Positions 41,617 through 50,436 of a stretch of DNA of 64,000 nucleotides are shown piece after piece. The DNA lies in the NCBI GenBank assembly GCA_963678485.1, contig OY782882.1:2108001-2172000 (forward strand). Direction: 5' to 3'. Source of the stretch: CALGYY01 sp963678485 (GTDB lineage: Bacteria > Bacteroidota > Bacteroidia > Bacteroidales > CAIWKO01). The notes beneath the pieces were generated by a model that was not told where the DNA came from, did not search any database, and was given only the letters and a program-made list of their open reading frames with translations. Each line of letters opens with the position of its first letter. The first letter of the stretch is position 1. Position numbers and translations under genes: made by a program.

Positions 41617-42649
41617 TGACAGCAAATTTCAAGCTGTGAGCAATCGCTTCCAGTTGCATAAGCATATCGCGCTTGGGCTGATTTGGATGATATACGTAAC
41701 TGTATAAAAACAGCACCTTGTCACGTGAGGGAAATGGCACTGCATAAAGCAGAAATGGGCCACCCATTAAATCGTTTTTTGTTTCCCATAAACCACGCAA
41801 TTCAACTGCGTAACAGCCGTCTATCGCAGTTTGTGTGCATATTGTTGGATATTCGTCAACAACCATCATATAAGATAGTGGGCGACTTCCAGGTATCATT
41901 TTTATCAATGAATCACATTGGGTCGTAAGTCTTTCCTGCTTTAGCATCATAGTATCAGAATATGGAATTACAGCGGAAAGTAAGCCCATTTCTTTCTCCT
42001 CGTCGCGACAGCGCAACCAGGTTTTTTCATGTTGTTGTTTTGCTAAATAAAAATTTGAAGGAAGGGTTATACCAAAGCCTTGCTTCTGAAACAGGCTGTC
42101 GGCAAGGCTTTTCGTTGCTCCTTTTGGAAACTGCATAACTATTCTATCATATTCGTTGCTATAAAATAGCTGTTGAAGTGTCAATGCTTTCTCTTTAATA
42201 AAGGCATTGGCGCTGCTGTCGCTTGGTGCTGTGACCTCAACGAAAAGCTGTGGATGAGCCCACTTATCGCGCTGAATTTTTATGGATTCTTCAGATGCCT
42301 CAGCCTGAATTTTAATTTTCAATATACTATGATAGTTTTGAAAAATCGCACTGAATGCGCTTTCGCGGATCTGTACCAAATCGAATCTGGCTTCGGCCTG
42401 ATTGAGACCGGGCTGTATACTTTCGAAGACTTCTTCAACAGCAGGAAGTGCGTGTGTTTGGGTTTTCGAGCCATCGTACACAACTAATATTTCCAGAATT
42501 CTTCCTGATGATGCGGGTTTTTGTTTCGCTTTCGCTGAACAGCCCACGCCTGCAATTGCAAGCAAAAACAGCAACATCATTACAAAGTTTAACTGCAGAA
42601 GATGTTTGCATGTCTTTCGGAAAAGCAGTCGTTGCAGGCTCTTCCTCAT
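41606..42649 (-). CDS. DUF4837 family lipoprotein
   Basis: A 347-residue lipoprotein of the DUF4837 family (PF16125), common in Bacteroidota and of unknown function. Lipobox GVGC after a long N-terminus (membrane segment about 22-36), then PASSGRILEILVVYD, the usual start of the family, and a conserved C-terminal half (RGLWETKNDLMGGPFLLYAVPFPSRDKVLFLYSYVYHPNQPKRD). It is the third gene of an operon with the response regulator (4-bp ATGA overlap) and the TPR kinase, so expression is tied to that pair. Its 3' end overlaps dsbD on the other strand. Confidence 0.88.
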   Translation of the reverse strand: MRKSLQRLLFRKTCKHLLQLNFVMMLLFLLAIAGVGCSAKAKQKPASSGRILEILVVYDGSKTQTHALPAVEEVFESIQPGLNQAEARFDLVQIRESAFSAIFQNYHSILKIKIQAEASEESIKIQRDKWAHPQLFVEVTAPSDSSANAFIKEKALTLQQLFYSNEYDRIVMQFPKGATKSLADSLFQKQGFGITLPSNFYLAKQQHEKTWLRCRDEEKEMGLLSAVIPYSDTMMLKQERLTTQCDSLIKMIPGSRPLSYMMVVDEYPTICTQTAIDGCYAVELRGLWETKNDLMGGPFLLYAVPFPSRDKVLFLYSYVYHPNQPKRDMLMQLEAIAHSLKFAVTTQ

Positions 42650-43293
42650 AGTTTAACAAGGTTGTTTTTTATCGCGTAGGTGATCAAGTTGACAGTATTT
42701 TTTGATCCGGTTTTAGAAATTAGATTTGCCCGGTGCCAATTTATGGTTCGGATACTAAGAAATATCTTATCGGCAATTTCCTGATCGGTCAGGCCTTCAG
42801 CGATAAGTTGTAAAACCTCAAGTTCCCGTTTGGTCAGTTCGGCTTCGGGGTCTGCCTTTGCAGCAGGTTCAACATATTTGCGTGCAAAAATGGCCATCAA
42901 TTCTTCCGAATAATAATTCTTTCCCTCCAAAACACAACGAATGGCTCGATCCAGGCCTTCTTTGTTGATATTCTTGAGTAAAAAACCGCTAACACCTGCG
43001 TCGATCATTTGATGCAAATATGCATCTTCACCAAACATGGAAAGTGCAATCATTTTAAGTCCCGGTTGCATTTCCAGCGCTTTTTTTGTCGCATCAATCC
43101 CGTTCATAACAGGCATTTCAATATCGATAAACACCAGATCAGGTTGATGTGTTTCAAGTAAATCAAGGAATTCCTGACCATTACAAGCCTCGGCCAGTAC
43201 TCTGGCATATTTGAGTTTATTGATGATCATCACTAAACCATTTCTAAAGATTTCGTGATCGTCTACAACGATGATTTTAATTTTCTCTTCCAT
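42646..43293 (-). CDS. NarL/LuxR-type response regulator
   Basis: A 215-residue regulator. Receiver domain with DDHE (11-14), phospho-acceptor Asp in PDLVFIDIEMP, Ser/Thr in IALSMFG and Lys in LLKNINKE. C-terminal LuxR helix-turn-helix (about 150-210, LTKRELEVLQLIAEGLTDQEIADKIFLSIRTINWHRANLISKTG). It pairs with the kinase encoded 4 bp upstream and controls unknown targets. Its stop overlaps the start of the DUF4837 gene. Confidence 0.93.
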   Translation of the reverse strand: MEEKIKIIVVDDHEIFRNGLVMIINKLKYARVLAEACNGQEFLDLLETHQPDLVFIDIEMPVMNGIDATKKALEMQPGLKMIALSMFGEDAYLHQMIDAGVSGFLLKNINKEGLDRAIRCVLEGKNYYSEELMAIFARKYVEPAAKADPEAELTKRELEVLQLIAEGLTDQEIADKIFLSIRTINWHRANLISKTGSKNTVNLITYAIKNNLVKL

Positions 43294-43297
43294 GATA

Positions 43298-45403
43298 CTA
43301 TTTGTTATTACCTGAAGAATATTTCTGTTTGTTTATATCCATTCTCACCCATAACCCTTTCCCCTTCTCACTTCTGAACTCGCAATGACCGTCGGCAGAG
43401 GCAATGCGGTTAACGATATTTTTCAACCCCAGTCCGGCTTCCGGGCTGTTTTGCATGGCTTTCACGTCAAAACCGCAGCCGTCGTCTTTATAGCTTATCT
43501 CAATGTTTTCGGCAGTTTCCAAAATGTGCAGGTCGATGTTTTTTGCCCCCGAATGTTTCAATGTATTGTTGATAAGCTCGAGAATAACACGATACAGGGT
43601 AATCTCGAGCGTAGGATCTAATCTGGTTTGCAGCACATTTGCATTCATGGAAATGTTCAGCACTTTGCTACGACGAATCTTTTCACAAAAGGTCTCTAGT
43701 GCGCGAATCAATCCATAATCAGCAATCATGGTTGGCATTAAATTATTTGCAATTGTACGAGTATCGCGAACAGCCTCATCGATAAGATCGTTGACATATT
43801 TAAGCATTGATGCTTTTTCCTCTTCGGGTGTTTCTGCATCCTGCAATTCGTTGACGTATATTTTGACGGCAGAAAGCAAAGGCCCCAGTCCATCATGAAG
43901 GTCTTTTGCGAAGCGTTTACGTTCGCGTTCTTCCGTTTCAACGACCATGTTCCTAAGCGCCATTTCCGACTCGCGAATCAAGGTTAATCGGCGAATTTTC
44001 TGCTTATGTCGGTATCCGTAAAAAAGTGTAATTGACAATCCCAACAGCAGCAAGAACAAGGCTCCCGACATATAAAACAAAATATAATTACGTTCGATTT
44101 TTACTTCCTGTAATTCCTTTTCCTTGGAAAGATCCCTGATTTCCTGTTCTTTTTTATCCGATTCATACTTCACCTCCATATCGGCCATTTTGATCATGCT
44201 TTCTTCGGAATACAGACTATCCTTCATCTTCGCATAATCACCCATGCCTTCCCATGCTTTTTGGAAATTGCCCATTTTAGCATGTACTTGTGATATCTCA
44301 AAAAGATTTTTACAGATAATTTCTTTGTTGGCCATTTGACGAGCAATACTATCGCTTTTGGTAAAGTATTTCAAGGCTTCCTGAGATTTACCTCGTTCTT
44401 TGTTTACCAGACCCATACTATGCCAGGCGTTGGCCATACCCAGCATGTCCTCCATTTCGCTATTGATAAACAATGCTTTTTCGAAATACTCTTCTGCGGT
44501 AAGAAATTCTTTTTGTTCCCTATAAACATCTCCAAGATTCTGCAATGCAGCAGAGACGCCCTTTTTAAATCCACATTCTTCGCTAATACGCAACGCCTGG
44601 GTAAAATAGTCTCTGGCTTCATTCGTATGCTGTTGGACATAATGTACCATGCCAATATTTATAAGTGACGTTGCAATTCCAGGTTTATCACCGAGTTGCT
44701 GCCGAATCCTCAATGAACGATAGTAGTATTCAAGCGCCTTGGGATAATTGCGTTGTGCATCGAAGACCAGTCCTATATTTCCCAGAGCATAGGCCATTCC
44801 TTGTTTGTCGCCAAGATCTTCTCTGATGGATAAGGATTGCAAATAGAATCCAAGCGATTTTTCATAAAAGCCCAGATCATAATAAATAATTCCAATGCTG
44901 CCAAGGGCAATCGCCAATCGTTGCCGGTCGCCCGCGCGTTGAGCTGCATTGATGGACTGTCCGTAATAGTCGAGAGCTGCTGTATAATCGCCTTTTGCCT
45001 GCCAAACACTCGCGAGGTTTCCTAATACTGCGGCCAATCCCCTATCGTTTCTGGCTTGCTGATAAAGGCCAACGGCTTGTTTATAATGCAGCATGGCCTT
45101 GTCGTACTTGCCTTGCAGATGATAAATCACGCCCATATTATTGCGGGCTTTGGCTTCACCATTTTTAAATTCCAATTTAGCGGCAAGCGTCGCAGCTTCT
45201 TTTCCTAGTTGTAAGGCTGTTTCCGGAAGGCTTACTCGTTGTTCCCAACAGAGTGCATTTAGTGTGTTCACCCTGAGGGTATCTTCGCCAAGTTCTTTAA
45301 GAGCAGCATTCAAACTATCTGTGCGGCTTGATTGCGCAGTTGAAGTAAGCGCTATTACTACTAAAAATATTATAGCATTTAGTTTGAAAACCTTTTTAAT
45401 CAT
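43298..45403 (-). CDS. TPR-repeat HisKA_3 sensor histidine kinase
   Basis: A 701-residue membrane kinase. Signal peptide (ending TSTAQ), seven to nine TPR units in the periplasm (about 35-370, each with NLGxVYxxQ..Y..ALxYY..AL), a coiled coil, one transmembrane helix (about 425-447, YILFYMSGALFLLLLGLSI), then HisKA_3 (ERERKRFAKDLHDGLGPLLSAVK, phospho-His in DLHDG) and HATPase (NNTLKHSGA, DDGCGFD, GLGLKNIVNR). The periplasmic TPR region may sense a peptide or protein ligand. Start 45403 (MIKKVFKL) is preferred to an ATG five codons earlier. Partner regulator is immediately downstream. Confidence 0.92.
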   Translation of the reverse strand: MIKKVFKLNAIIFLVVIALTSTAQSSRTDSLNAALKELGEDTLRVNTLNALCWEQRVSLPETALQLGKEAATLAAKLEFKNGEAKARNNMGVIYHLQGKYDKAMLHYKQAVGLYQQARNDRGLAAVLGNLASVWQAKGDYTAALDYYGQSINAAQRAGDRQRLAIALGSIGIIYYDLGFYEKSLGFYLQSLSIREDLGDKQGMAYALGNIGLVFDAQRNYPKALEYYYRSLRIRQQLGDKPGIATSLINIGMVHYVQQHTNEARDYFTQALRISEECGFKKGVSAALQNLGDVYREQKEFLTAEEYFEKALFINSEMEDMLGMANAWHSMGLVNKERGKSQEALKYFTKSDSIARQMANKEIICKNLFEISQVHAKMGNFQKAWEGMGDYAKMKDSLYSEESMIKMADMEVKYESDKKEQEIRDLSKEKELQEVKIERNYILFYMSGALFLLLLGLSITLFYGYRHKQKIRRLTLIRESEMALRNMVVETEERERKRFAKDLHDGLGPLLSAVKIYVNELQDAETPEEEKASMLKYVNDLIDEAVRDTRTIANNLMPTMIADYGLIRALETFCEKIRRSKVLNISMNANVLQTRLDPTLEITLYRVILELINNTLKHSGAKNIDLHILETAENIEISYKDDGCGFDVKAMQNSPEAGLGLKNIVNRIASADGHCEFRSEKGKGLWVRMDINKQKYSSGNNK

Positions 45404-45580
45404 GGGTTGTATTGGCAAGGGTAACAGGACACAAACTTAAGAAAGAAATAGCTACCATTTTCTTTAGATGACAATTTCCTTAATGATTGAACCTAAAACA
45501 GATTTCTTGCTTTTTAAGATTTTCCAGTGGCTTTCTTCAACGAATAAGCATTTTGCTATTTATTCAATTAACTAATCGAT

Positions 45581-45588
45581 TACCTTTG
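45581..45588 (+). promoter_or_regulatory. Consensus -7 box (TACCTTTG) of the RumA-like gene
   Basis: Perfect TAnnTTTG, 31 bp above the ATG at 45619, in the divergent region shared with the kinase gene. Confidence 0.6.
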
Positions 45589-45618
45589 CATAGCTTACAA
45601 CATTTAATTTATTAACCA

Positions 45619-46710
45619 ATGGCTTTAGAATCGGGATGCATGGCTGCTTGTCGCGGATGTTTTCACAGAGATATTTCTGTTGAAGAAAGCATGCAGAAAA
45701 AGACCGATTGGTTAAAAAAGACTCTTGGATCATGGAGTGGTTATCTTTCTGATATCTCTTGTATTCCTCAGTCTGAGCAAATTGGTTATCGTGAAAAGAT
45801 TTGCATGCCTGCTTTTTGGGATGGAACAAGCTGGCAGTTTGGCTTAAGAAGTAAGAAAGCCCTTGTGCCAATTCCAGATTGTCCGATGCACTCAACACGG
45901 ATAAAAACGACTTATCGCATTCTTCAAAAATATCTTCCCGGGCCAGATCTGTTTCCATTAGCCTTTTATGTTCAATCAGGAGCCCAGCTAGTGTTGGTTA
46001 TAAAAGCGAGTTCGGTTGAAGGTGTTCGTTGGCCCGAGCCCTTTTTCAGGGAGTTGTTGGCTGCAGGCAACGAAGGTATTTGGCTGCACCTTCATGCATG
46101 TGAGGGAAATAATGTTTTTGCTAAAGCAAGCTGGCAGTTTCTTTTTGGAAAGCAATTGAGTATGGATTCGCTGAAACTTATTTACGGACCCACTACCTAC
46201 CAGCAAACGATATTGCCCCTTTATAAGCAATCCATTGTTGAAACGCTGGATTTCTTTTCCATTGAACCGGGGGATGGGGTTATCGACCTGTATTCCGGAA
46301 TTGGCGGCTCCTTGGTAGCATGGACTCGTGCCGGAGCCTATGGAATTGGAGTGGAGATTAGCAGTGAAGCTGTAGAATGTGCACGGATGAACCTCAACGG
46401 AACACTGGTTCTACGGGGTAAATGTCATGAACGTACACCTCAATTGGATGAATGGCTGGGATATCGCGAAATTAATCGTCGTTTACTTTATACCCGTCCT
46501 CCGCGTGAAGGTATGGAATCTGGACTCATCGACTGGATTTCATTAACCTATAAACCAGCGCGAATAGCGTATTTAAGTTGTAATGGAGAAACTTTAAAAC
46601 GGGATTTGGATCGTTTTACCGAACATGGGTACCATTTAACGAACATACATCCTTTCGATTTTTTCCCGCGGACACACCATGTAGAGTGTCTTGCATTTTT
46701 AGAGCATTAG
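45619..46710 (+). CDS. RumA/TrmA-like SAM-dependent RNA methyltransferase, divergent
   Basis: A 363-residue class I SAM-dependent methyltransferase of the RumA/RlmD-TrmA family (uracil-C5 methylation of rRNA or tRNA). N-terminal Cys cluster (Cys7, Cys11, Cys14: MAACRGC) resembles the [4Fe-4S] ligands. SAM motif I as VIDLYSGIGGSL, catalytic nucleophile Cys in YLSCNGETLKRD and the general-base Glu in HHVECLAF. Oddly, the usual DPPR motif reads RPPREGM (TRPPR), so the Asp next to the PPR is lost. No TRAM domain. About 60 residues shorter than RlmD. It may be a paralogue with a changed substrate, or lack activity. The upstream divergent kinase gene is unrelated by pathway. Confidence 0.82.
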   Translation: MALESGCMAACRGCFHRDISVEESMQKKTDWLKKTLGSWSGYLSDISCIPQSEQIGYREKICMPAFWDGTSWQFGLRSKKALVPIPDCPMHSTRIKTTYRILQKYLPGPDLFPLAFYVQSGAQLVLVIKASSVEGVRWPEPFFRELLAAGNEGIWLHLHACEGNNVFAKASWQFLFGKQLSMDSLKLIYGPTTYQQTILPLYKQSIVETLDFFSIEPGDGVIDLYSGIGGSLVAWTRAGAYGIGVEISSEAVECARMNLNGTLVLRGKCHERTPQLDEWLGYREINRRLLYTRPPREGMESGLIDWISLTYKPARIAYLSCNGETLKRDLDRFTEHGYHLTNIHPFDFFPRTHHVECLAFLEH

Positions 46711-46735
46711 CTCCATCTTCTTATCCCTTTTTTAT

Positions 46736-46743
46736 TACTTTTG
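46736..46743 (+). promoter_or_regulatory. Consensus -7 box (TACTTTTG) of gldA
   Basis: Perfect TAnnTTTG, 28 bp above the ATG at 46771. Confidence 0.6.
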
Positions 46744-46770
46744 CCGTACACTTCACGCAATCTGAAATCC

Positions 46771-47679
46771 ATGTCAATTTCGGCGAACAACATTGTAAAG
46801 AAATTTGGTCAGCAAAAAGCGCTTGACACTGTTTCCTTTGAAATTAAATCTGGTGAGATCGTTGGCTTACTAGGTCCAAACGGAGCAGGAAAATCCACCA
46901 TGATGAAAATTCTCACATGCTTCATCCCTCCTACTTCGGGGTCTGCAAAGGTGTGTGGTTATGATATTCAGGAGCAATCGCTGGACGTCAGACGTAACGT
47001 TGGCTATTTACCTGAAAACAATCCTCTTTATCTTGATATGTATGTGAAAGAATATCTGGAGTTTGTGGGTGGTATTTATCACATCAAGAATAAGGCGAAG
47101 CGTGTTGCCGAGATGATTGACATTACAGGAATTGAAGTAGAGCGTAAGAAAAAAATCGGTGCCTTATCAAAAGGTTATCGTCAGCGTGTAGGACTTGCCC
47201 AGGCTATGATCCATGATCCCGCTGTATTAATTCTCGATGAGCCAACTTCTGGTCTTGACCCTAACCAATTAATTGAGATCCGGCAATTAATTCAAAAAAT
47301 TGGCAAGAGTAAAACGGTTATGCTTTCTACTCATATTATGCAGGAAGTGGAAGCCATTTGCGACCGGGCCATTATCATCAACAAAGGGATAATTGTTGCT
47401 GATGACAAGACTTCGGAACTCTCTAAGCTTGTTAAGAACACACAGGTAATTTTGGTTGAATTCGATAAAAATCCAGATGCTAATAAACTGAAGAATTTAC
47501 CCGGAGTGACACGTGTTCAGCAAATTAAAGGAAATGTTTGGGAGATTGAAAGTGGAGTAGAATCTGATTTGCGTCCGGAACTCTTCCGTTTTGCCGTTGA
47601 TAACGGGCTCGCAGTGCTGTCTCAGCAAATGAAGGAACAGCAAAGCATTCAGGAAGTATTCCAGCTGCTGACGAAATAA
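46771..47679 (+). CDS. gldA: GldA-type ABC transporter ATPase
   Basis: A 302-residue ABC ATPase. Walker A GPNGAGKSTMM (about residues 34-44), Q-loop in YLPENNPLY, signature LSKGYRQRVGLAQ, Walker B VLILDEPTSGLD and the switch His in LSTHIMQEV. The sequence around LGPNGAGKSTMMKILTCFIPPTSGSAKVCGYDI is close to GldA of gliding Bacteroidota, where GldA works with GldF and GldG. Those partners are not adjacent here, so GldA is an orphan locus or sits apart from them. Start 46771 is chosen (MSISANNIVKKFG), not an ATG ten codons upstream. Confidence 0.9.
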   Translation: MSISANNIVKKFGQQKALDTVSFEIKSGEIVGLLGPNGAGKSTMMKILTCFIPPTSGSAKVCGYDIQEQSLDVRRNVGYLPENNPLYLDMYVKEYLEFVGGIYHIKNKAKRVAEMIDITGIEVERKKKIGALSKGYRQRVGLAQAMIHDPAVLILDEPTSGLDPNQLIEIRQLIQKIGKSKTVMLSTHIMQEVEAICDRAIIINKGIIVADDKTSELSKLVKNTQVILVEFDKNPDANKLKNLPGVTRVQQIKGNVWEIESGVESDLRPELFRFAVDNGLAVLSQQMKEQQSIQEVFQLLTK

Positions 47680-47912
47680 TATAATCGCGATTTTTCAGGA
47701 AACGGAAGCCTTGCCACTTCAAGTAAACAGCAAAACTTCCCGGTGGTATTCACTGAATTTAATTTTTTCTCAAGTCATTTCTGATAAAAAATATCGGGAA
47801 ATATTCCTTTGGTTTTTTTGGTTATAGATTGTTTGACAGCTTCTTATCAGATATTTGCCTGATATAGTCGTTGACATATTCTCTATACCATCTCGCCTAC
47901 ATTGTGAATCCG
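47680..47912. other. Non-coding gap after gldA
   Basis: No ORF and no recognised RNA. AT-rich with no clear repeat. The palindrome at 47913-47938 and the metK promoter follow. Confidence 0.5.
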
Positions 47913-47938
47913 CTGACAATGCTTTCCTGCATTGTCAG
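47913..47938. terminator. Perfect 10-bp hairpin upstream of the metK promoter
   Basis: CTGACAATGC/GCATTGTCAG with a 6-base loop. There is no clean T-run, so it may be a late terminator of gldA or an operator. It ends 23 bp before the -33-like box of the metK promoter. Confidence 0.55.
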
Positions 47939-47960
47939 TTACAAATATCCCTACTCGACT

Positions 47961-47989
47961 TTTGTATAAAAGAAAAAGTTGTATCTTTG
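47961..47989 (+). promoter_or_regulatory. metK promoter (TTTG and TATCTTTG)
   Basis: A TTTG box at 47961-47964 and a perfect TAnnTTTG (TATCTTTG) at 47982-47989, with 17 bp between them. The resulting leader to metK is about 115 bases. Confidence 0.65.
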
Positions 47990-48026
47990 CCGCCTCATTG
48001 TGGAAAGATTTGATAGATTGCAACCA

Positions 48027-48056
48027 CAGAAAAAAATGCTAAAGCTGTTTTTTCTG
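48027..48056 (+). other. 9-bp inverted repeat in the metK leader
   Basis: CAGAAAAAA at the start and TTTTTTCTG at the end of a 30-base segment inside the untranslated leader. A stem followed by CCCT, not a T-run, so not a classical terminator. It may be a leader structure controlling metK. Confidence 0.5.
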
Positions 48057-48111
48057 CCCTAGTGTACCTCCATTTTTTTCCGCGCATTTATTAATCAAAA
48101 CATTTAATATC

Positions 48112-49452
48112 ATGGGATATTTATTTACATCCGAGTCCGTTTCGGAAGGACATCCGGATAAAATCGCAGACCAGATTTCAGATTCCTTACTTGATGAGTT
48201 TTTACGTCAGGACCCTGAATCCAAGGTTGCATGTGAAACGATGGTAACCACAGGTTTGGTGGTATGCGCTGGTGAAGTACGGACCTTAGGTTATATTGAC
48301 ATTCAAAGCAAGATCCGTGACGTAATTCGCCGCATTGGTTATACAAAATCGGAGTATCAGTTCGACGCAGTTTCCTGCGGAATTTTATCAGCCATTCATG
48401 AGCAATCACCCGATATCAATCAGGGCGTTGTTCGTGCAAAGAAAGAAGATCAGGGTGCTGGTGATCAAGGGATGATGTTTGGCTATGCAAATCGTGATAT
48501 GGATAATTTCATGCCGTTGCCTGTTGAACTGTCGCACATTTTATTGCAGGAACTTGCTGCTATTCGCAAAGAAGGCAAGCAAATGAAATATTTACGTCCT
48601 GATTCAAAATCTCAGGTGACTGTAGAATATGACGATAATCACAAACCTGTACGTATTGACACCATTGTGATTTCAACTCAGCACGATGAGTTTATCCTTG
48701 CAAAGAATCCTGCTGATGCCAAGCAATACAAGGCAGCAGAAGTAGCGATGCAGAATAAGATTAAAGAGGATGTAGAAAAGATTTTGCTTCCCCGCGTTAA
48801 AAAGGTGATTCCTGAGCGCGTTAAAAAGTTGTTTACCGGAGCGCTGAAGCTGTATGTAAATCCAACAGGAAAATTCGTAATTGGCGGCCCTCATGGTGAC
48901 AGTGGTCTCACAGGTCGTAAGATTATTGTTGACACCTATGGTGGAAAAGGTGCTCATGGTGGTGGTGCATTTTCAGGAAAAGATCCTTCAAAGGTTGACC
49001 GTTCAGCAGCCTATGCTACACGACACATTGCAAAGAATATGATTGCTGCTGGTGTTGCTGATGAGATTCTTGTTCAGGTTGCCTATGCTATTGGTATTGC
49101 ACAGCCTGTTGGTGTTTATGTAAACACATACGGTACTTGTAAAGTAAAAACCAAAGGAGGTAAAATCCTTTCTGATGGTGATATTGCAAAGAAGGTTGCT
49201 GCTATTTTTGACCTTCGCCCATATGCTATCATTGAGCGTTTTGGTTTGAAAAATCCAATTTTTGAACCTACTGCTTCTTATGGACATTTCGGTCGTGACA
49301 GTTACAAAGCTGAGGTTGAAGTGACTTACAACAGCAAAGAAACCACGAGCCGTAAGGTAAACGGAGTAACCAAGTATTTCAAGAAAGTTGAGTTTTTTGC
49401 ATGGGAAAAGCTTGATTACGTAGCCAAAGTAAAAAAGGCCTTTGGTATTTAG
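48112..49452 (+). CDS. metK: S-adenosylmethionine synthetase
   Basis: A 446-residue enzyme that makes SAM from methionine and ATP. Signature MTSESVSEGHPDKIADQISDSLLD-like start (with GHPDK), GAGDQGMMFGYA (active-site loop), GGPHGDSGLTGRKIIVDTYGG and ATRHIAKNMIAAG near the end. It is about 50 residues longer than E. coli MetK, mostly in a basic insert (about 195-240: AEVAMQNKIKEDVEKILLPRVKKVIPERVKKLF) that is usual for the long Bacteroidota form. Monocistronic, with its own promoter and bidirectional terminator. Confidence 0.96.
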   Translation: MGYLFTSESVSEGHPDKIADQISDSLLDEFLRQDPESKVACETMVTTGLVVCAGEVRTLGYIDIQSKIRDVIRRIGYTKSEYQFDAVSCGILSAIHEQSPDINQGVVRAKKEDQGAGDQGMMFGYANRDMDNFMPLPVELSHILLQELAAIRKEGKQMKYLRPDSKSQVTVEYDDNHKPVRIDTIVISTQHDEFILAKNPADAKQYKAAEVAMQNKIKEDVEKILLPRVKKVIPERVKKLFTGALKLYVNPTGKFVIGGPHGDSGLTGRKIIVDTYGGKGAHGGGAFSGKDPSKVDRSAAYATRHIAKNMIAAGVADEILVQVAYAIGIAQPVGVYVNTYGTCKVKTKGGKILSDGDIAKKVAAIFDLRPYAIIERFGLKNPIFEPTASYGHFGRDSYKAEVEVTYNSKETTSRKVNGVTKYFKKVEFFAWEKLDYVAKVKKAFGI

Positions 49453-49470
49453 AAAATATAATTTATAAAA

Positions 49471-49492
49471 AAAGCCCGCAAATGCGGGCTTT
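49471..49492. terminator. Bidirectional terminator between metK and the T9SS protein gene
   Basis: AAAGCCCGCA/TGCGGGCTTT with a 2-base loop and T-runs on both sides: plus strand for metK, minus strand for the gene at 49510-50244. Confidence 0.88.
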
Positions 49493-49509
49493 TTTTATGC
49501 GATCAAATA

Positions 49510-50244
49510 TCAATGTTTGATCACTAATTTCTTTGTCATATAGGGTTGACCGTCGAGCATCAGTGAATAAAAATAGACGCCATCGCTAAGTTTAGATGTT
49601 TCAATTTTCAATGAACCATTGTTTTCGGTAAGTTCAATATCACTAACCACGCCACCAACCATATCGCGGATTACGAGATGTGCATTCCCTTCTGAATCAG
49701 GAATTGCGTAGGTGAAGGAGGTTTGACTATTGGCTGGATTGGGGTATGCATTAGAAAAATCCACTTTTGCCACAGAAGAATTTTCAGGTACGGAGAGGCC
49801 TAAGGAGCAATCGTAGTTTACAATAACGCACGCTGAATCATTGACGTTGGACATATCATAGAAAGTATACATCACTGTGCTCACGCCAATATTTCCATGA
49901 GCCTTATAATCGCCGGAAAAATCATTTGCCGTACTGTCTTTTTGAATATCTATGTAATAAGTTGAAACAAAGACTGTTGGAATATAGCAATTCATCCAGC
50001 AAAAATAATTTTCGGATCCCGGAACGATGCTAATGTGTTTTTTCTTTACTTTTACACTTAAAGTGGACGCGTTGCTATTGGTACACTTAAGATAAGCATA
50101 AACAGTACCGCTGGTATCGCCCGTCACGGTGATGGTTTGGCCATTAGTAATTGCCCCGTCATCCCAAGAAAGGGAAAGGCTTTGAGCGTAAGCGGTTACG
50201 AAGAACAATAGGCTGGCTGTAACGAATAGTAAAAACTTTCTCAT
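49510..50244 (-). CDS. Small secreted protein with T9SS type A sorting domain
   Basis: A 244-residue protein. Signal peptide (ending AYAQ) is followed by a beta-sandwich of about 130 residues (LSWDDGAITNGQTITVTGDTSGTVYAYLKCTN), with a pattern often seen in Bacteroidota secreted proteins that open with INGQ/TNGQ-type strands. The C-terminal type A domain has FSNAYPNPANSQTSFTYAI, KLSDGVYFYSLMLDG and KLVIKH. It has no assigned function beyond secretion. It is divergent from the Omp28 gene 190 bp away. Confidence 0.88.
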   Translation of the reverse strand: MRKFLLFVTASLLFFVTAYAQSLSLSWDDGAITNGQTITVTGDTSGTVYAYLKCTNSNASTLSVKVKKKHISIVPGSENYFCWMNCYIPTVFVSTYYIDIQKDSTANDFSGDYKAHGNIGVSTVMYTFYDMSNVNDSACVIVNYDCSLGLSVPENSSVAKVDFSNAYPNPANSQTSFTYAIPDSEGNAHLVIRDMVGGVVSDIELTENNGSLKIETSKLSDGVYFYSLMLDGQPYMTKKLVIKH

Positions 50245-50399
50245 GCGTATTGGCTTTTGTGTTTATATTTTTACTGCAACAAATGTAACAAAAACGAATG
50301 CAAAAAGCAAATTATTTTTGCATAAACGCAAAAGTATTGCATTTTGTTACAGACATTTCGAGTTAACGGAGTTTTAACATTTAATAATATACATATCGC

Positions 50400-50407
50400 T
50401 ATATTTG
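50400..50407 (+). promoter_or_regulatory. Consensus -7 box (TATATTTG) of the Omp28-like gene
   Basis: Perfect TAnnTTTG, 30 bp above the ATG at 50437. Confidence 0.6.
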
Positions 50408-50436
50408 CCTTTTAAAATAACATAAACCAAATCAAA

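Noticed and set aside
47990..48111. SAM riboswitch upstream of metK
   Set aside because: None of the conserved core sequences of SAM-I or SAM-II that I know could be found; only the inverted repeat is visible.
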